Assembly: GCA_030530185.1 (NCBI GenBank)
Contig: JAUMVL010000100.1
Coordinates: forward strand, 1-6,448
Direction: 5' to 3'
DNA length: 6,448 nucleotides
DNA from: Clostridia bacterium
Lineage (GTDB): Bacteria > Bacillota > Clostridia > Christensenellales > CAG-138
The notes beneath the pieces were generated by a model. It ran no database searches. It had not been told where the DNA came from and was given only the letters and a program-made list of their open reading frames with translations. This document shows, piece by piece, positions 4,777 through 6,448 of this stretch. A program made the position numbers and the translations under genes. The number at the start of each line of letters is the position of its first letter. Position 1 is the stretch's first letter.

Positions 4777-6267
4777 ATGGAACAGACCAAACAATACATT
4801 GCGATCGACTTGAAGTCGTTCTATGCCTCTGTGGAGTGCCGGGAGCGGGGGCTTGATCCGTTGACAGCGAACCTGGTTGTGGCCGATCCGTCGCGCACCG
4901 AAAAAACGATCTGTCTTGCAGTCTCGCCGTCGCTGAAGCGATACGGCATTCCCGGGCGTGCACGGCTGTTCGAAGTGATACAGCACGTCAAAGAGGTCAA
5001 TCGGGAACGGCTGCGTCATGCGCCGAATCACCGTTTTACCGGAAAAAGTACGGACGGCAAGGCGCTCGATGCCGATCCCTCCCTGGAACTGGATTACATC
5101 GTTGCGCCGCCGCAGATGGCGCACTACATGCAGCGCAGCACGGAGATTGTGGACATTTATTTGCGCTATGTCTCGTTCGAGGACATGCATGTGTACTCGA
5201 TTGACGAAGTGTTCATTGACGTAACCGGCTATCTGCCCTCCTACCGCCTGACCGCATATGAACTTGCGAAAAAGATGATCCGCGATGTGCTGCAGCAAAC
5301 CGGCATTACGGCGACGGTCGGCATCGGGACAAACCTGTACCTTTGCAAAATTGCAATGGACGTTATGGCAAAGAAGATGCCTGCGGATGCGGACGGTGTG
5401 CGGATCGCGGAGCTGAATGAGCTGACCTATCGCAAAGCGCTTTGGGATCATCGACCGTTGACCGATTTCTGGCGGATCGGGCGCGGGATTGCAAGAAAAC
5501 TCGAAGCGCACAACCTCTATACAATGGGAGATATCGCACGATGTTCTGTATTGCACGAGGATTTGCTTTATGATCTGTTCGGCGTCAACGCCGAGTATCT
5601 GATCGACCATGCATGGGGCTGGGAACCGACCGAGATCAGGCACATCAAGGCATATCGGCCTGAAAGCAACAGCCTCAGCGTTGGACAGGTTTTGCAGGGC
5701 CCGACCGCTTTTTCGACGGCGCGGATTATCGTGCAGGAAATGACCGACGCGCTGTCGCTGTCCCTGGTCGAAAAGCAGCTCGTGACCGATCAGATCGTGC
5801 TGACCGTTGGCTATGATGTGGATAACCTGAAAGAAAATTACAAGGGCGAAATTGATACAGATTATTACGGAAGAAGTGTTCCAAAGCCCGCGCATGGCTC
5901 GGAAAACATCGGACGGCGAACGTCCTCGACCAAGCAGATGATCGATGCCGCAATGCGGCTATACGACCGGATCGTCGATCCTTCGTTATCGGTACGCCGG
6001 ATGTATGTAATCGCCAATCATGTTCAGCCCGAGCGTGTCGCCGTCGAAGCGCCCGCCGCCGAGCAGCTGGACCTGTTCTCTTATGGAGAGACCGTCCTTT
6101 TGCGGGAAGCGGAAGAAGCACAATTAAAAAAAGAACGCAAACTGCAGGAAGCAATGATTGCGATCAAGGGCAAGTACGGCAAGAACGCGATCCTTGCCGG
6201 AACGAGTTATCAGGAAGGTGCAACCGGCCGCGAACGCAACCGTCAGATCGGGGGGCACAAGGCATGA
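4777..6267 (+). CDS. Y-family DNA polymerase, UmuC/UvrX-like (translesion synthesis)
   Basis: The enzyme has 496 residues and copies damaged DNA past lesions with low fidelity. The palm carries the catalytic acids: Asp11 in AIDLKSFYASVEC (metal-binding; Tyr16 as likely steric gate) and Asp143-Glu144 in YSIDEVFIDVTG. GITATVGIGTN follows, then a helix-hairpin-helix-like region (DFWRIGRGIARKLEAHNLYTMGD) near residues 229-252, then the little-finger domain. QLDLF at 430-434 matches the beta-clamp-binding motif, so the protein should dock on the sliding clamp. A charged helical tail ends in GATGRERNRQIGGHKA, a terminus typical of this polymerase group in Clostridia; it is somewhat longer than Bacillus YqjW/UvrX. 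Its stop overlaps the next start (ATGA). No LexA box was seen. Such genes occur on chromosomes and on mobile elements alike. No truncation or frameshift is visible. Confidence 0.95.
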   Translation: MEQTKQYIAIDLKSFYASVECRERGLDPLTANLVVADPSRTEKTICLAVSPSLKRYGIPGRARLFEVIQHVKEVNRERLRHAPNHRFTGKSTDGKALDADPSLELDYIVAPPQMAHYMQRSTEIVDIYLRYVSFEDMHVYSIDEVFIDVTGYLPSYRLTAYELAKKMIRDVLQQTGITATVGIGTNLYLCKIAMDVMAKKMPADADGVRIAELNELTYRKALWDHRPLTDFWRIGRGIARKLEAHNLYTMGDIARCSVLHEDLLYDLFGVNAEYLIDHAWGWEPTEIRHIKAYRPESNSLSVGQVLQGPTAFSTARIIVQEMTDALSLSLVEKQLVTDQIVLTVGYDVDNLKENYKGEIDTDYYGRSVPKPAHGSENIGRRTSSTKQMIDAAMRLYDRIVDPSLSVRRMYVIANHVQPERVAVEAPAAEQLDLFSYGETVLLREAEEAQLKKERKLQEAMIAIKGKYGKNAILAGTSYQEGATGRERNRQIGGHKA

Positions 6268-6448
6268 ACGATTCCTATCAAGACATCCTGAATCTTCCGC
6301 ATCATGTGTCGAAACGTCGTCCGCAGCAGCCGCTCGAAAAACGTGCTGCGCAGTTTTCGCCGTTTGCAGCATTGACCGGCTACGACGACGCGGTGTCCGA
6401 GACTGCACGCTACACCGATTCCAAAGCCGAGCTTGGTGAGGAACAGCT
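6264..6448 (+). CDS. Small conserved protein paired with Y-family polymerases (YolD-like setting), 3' end beyond window
   Basis: ATG 6264-6266 overlaps the polymerase TGA by ATGA, so translation is probably coupled. The first 61 codons are inside the window. They begin MNDSYQDILNLPHHVSKRRPQ and include RAAQFSPFAALTGYDDAV and an acidic stretch (KAELGEE). The "LPHHVS....RAAQFSPFAALTGY" pattern is a conserved small protein that regularly follows this type of polymerase in Clostridia. It occupies the place held by YolD-like proteins next to UvrX in Bacillus, and may belong to that wide family. The biochemical function is not established; a role in controlling or delivering the polymerase is inference from position. 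Confidence 0.8.
   Translation, partial: MNDSYQDILNLPHHVSKRRPQQPLEKRAAQFSPFAALTGYDDAVSETARYTDSKAELGEEQ

Noticed and set aside
4699..5895. A 398-codon open frame on the minus strand
   Set aside because: It is antisense to the GyrI-like 3' end and most of the Y-family polymerase, whose motifs are unmistakable. It has no ribosome binding site and no recognisable domain.
1..6448. CRISPR array, tRNA or rRNA genes, phage attachment sites
   Set aside because: No evenly spaced direct repeats, cloverleaf-like segments, rRNA-like stretches or att-type direct repeats were seen on either strand.

Overview
The window looks like Firmicutes (Clostridia-type) chromosome. It has strong AGGAGG-class ribosome binding sites, sigma-A-like promoters (TTGNNN-17-TATAAT), intrinsic terminators, a LytR-CpsA-Psr (LCP) cell-wall enzyme, and a Y-family polymerase of the Gram-positive type followed by its usual small partner gene. 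No species can be named from this.

Left part (1-1010): the minus strand carries the 5' 270 codons of an LCP-family cell-envelope glycopolymer transferase, which runs off the left edge. It has a clear promoter at 863-891.

Middle part (984-2381): a decayed patch with no intact gene over about 1.3 kb. It holds (i) the last ~17 codons of a short-chain dehydrogenase on the minus strand, still followed by its terminator; (ii) a pectinesterase (CE8) on the plus strand that lacks its N-terminus and any start codon, and abuts the dehydrogenase tail at about 1078; (iii) a 193-bp fold-back element with imperfect terminal inverted repeats (1892-2084), like a MITE; and (iv) the 3' end of a LacI-family regulator with a one-base frameshift, followed by a terminator. 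Pectinesterase, sugar-acid-type dehydrogenase and LacI regulator are what a pectin/galacturonate locus contains, so I read this as the debris of one.

Right part (2380-6448): a complete minus-strand aldehyde dehydrogenase of the class-3-like type with its own promoter converges on the lacI remnant. A ~290-base gap then holds a possible 13-codon mini-ORF, a strong terminator and a promoter. From that promoter a plus-strand operon runs: a GyrI-like small-molecule-binding protein, a UvrX/UmuC-like Y-family DNA polymerase with a beta-clamp motif, and (overlapping by ATGA) the start of a small conserved polymerase-associated protein cut by the right edge. The GyrI-like protein could neutralise or bind a genotoxic small molecule while the polymerase bypasses the lesions; this is inference. 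No CRISPR array, tRNA or rRNA was seen.
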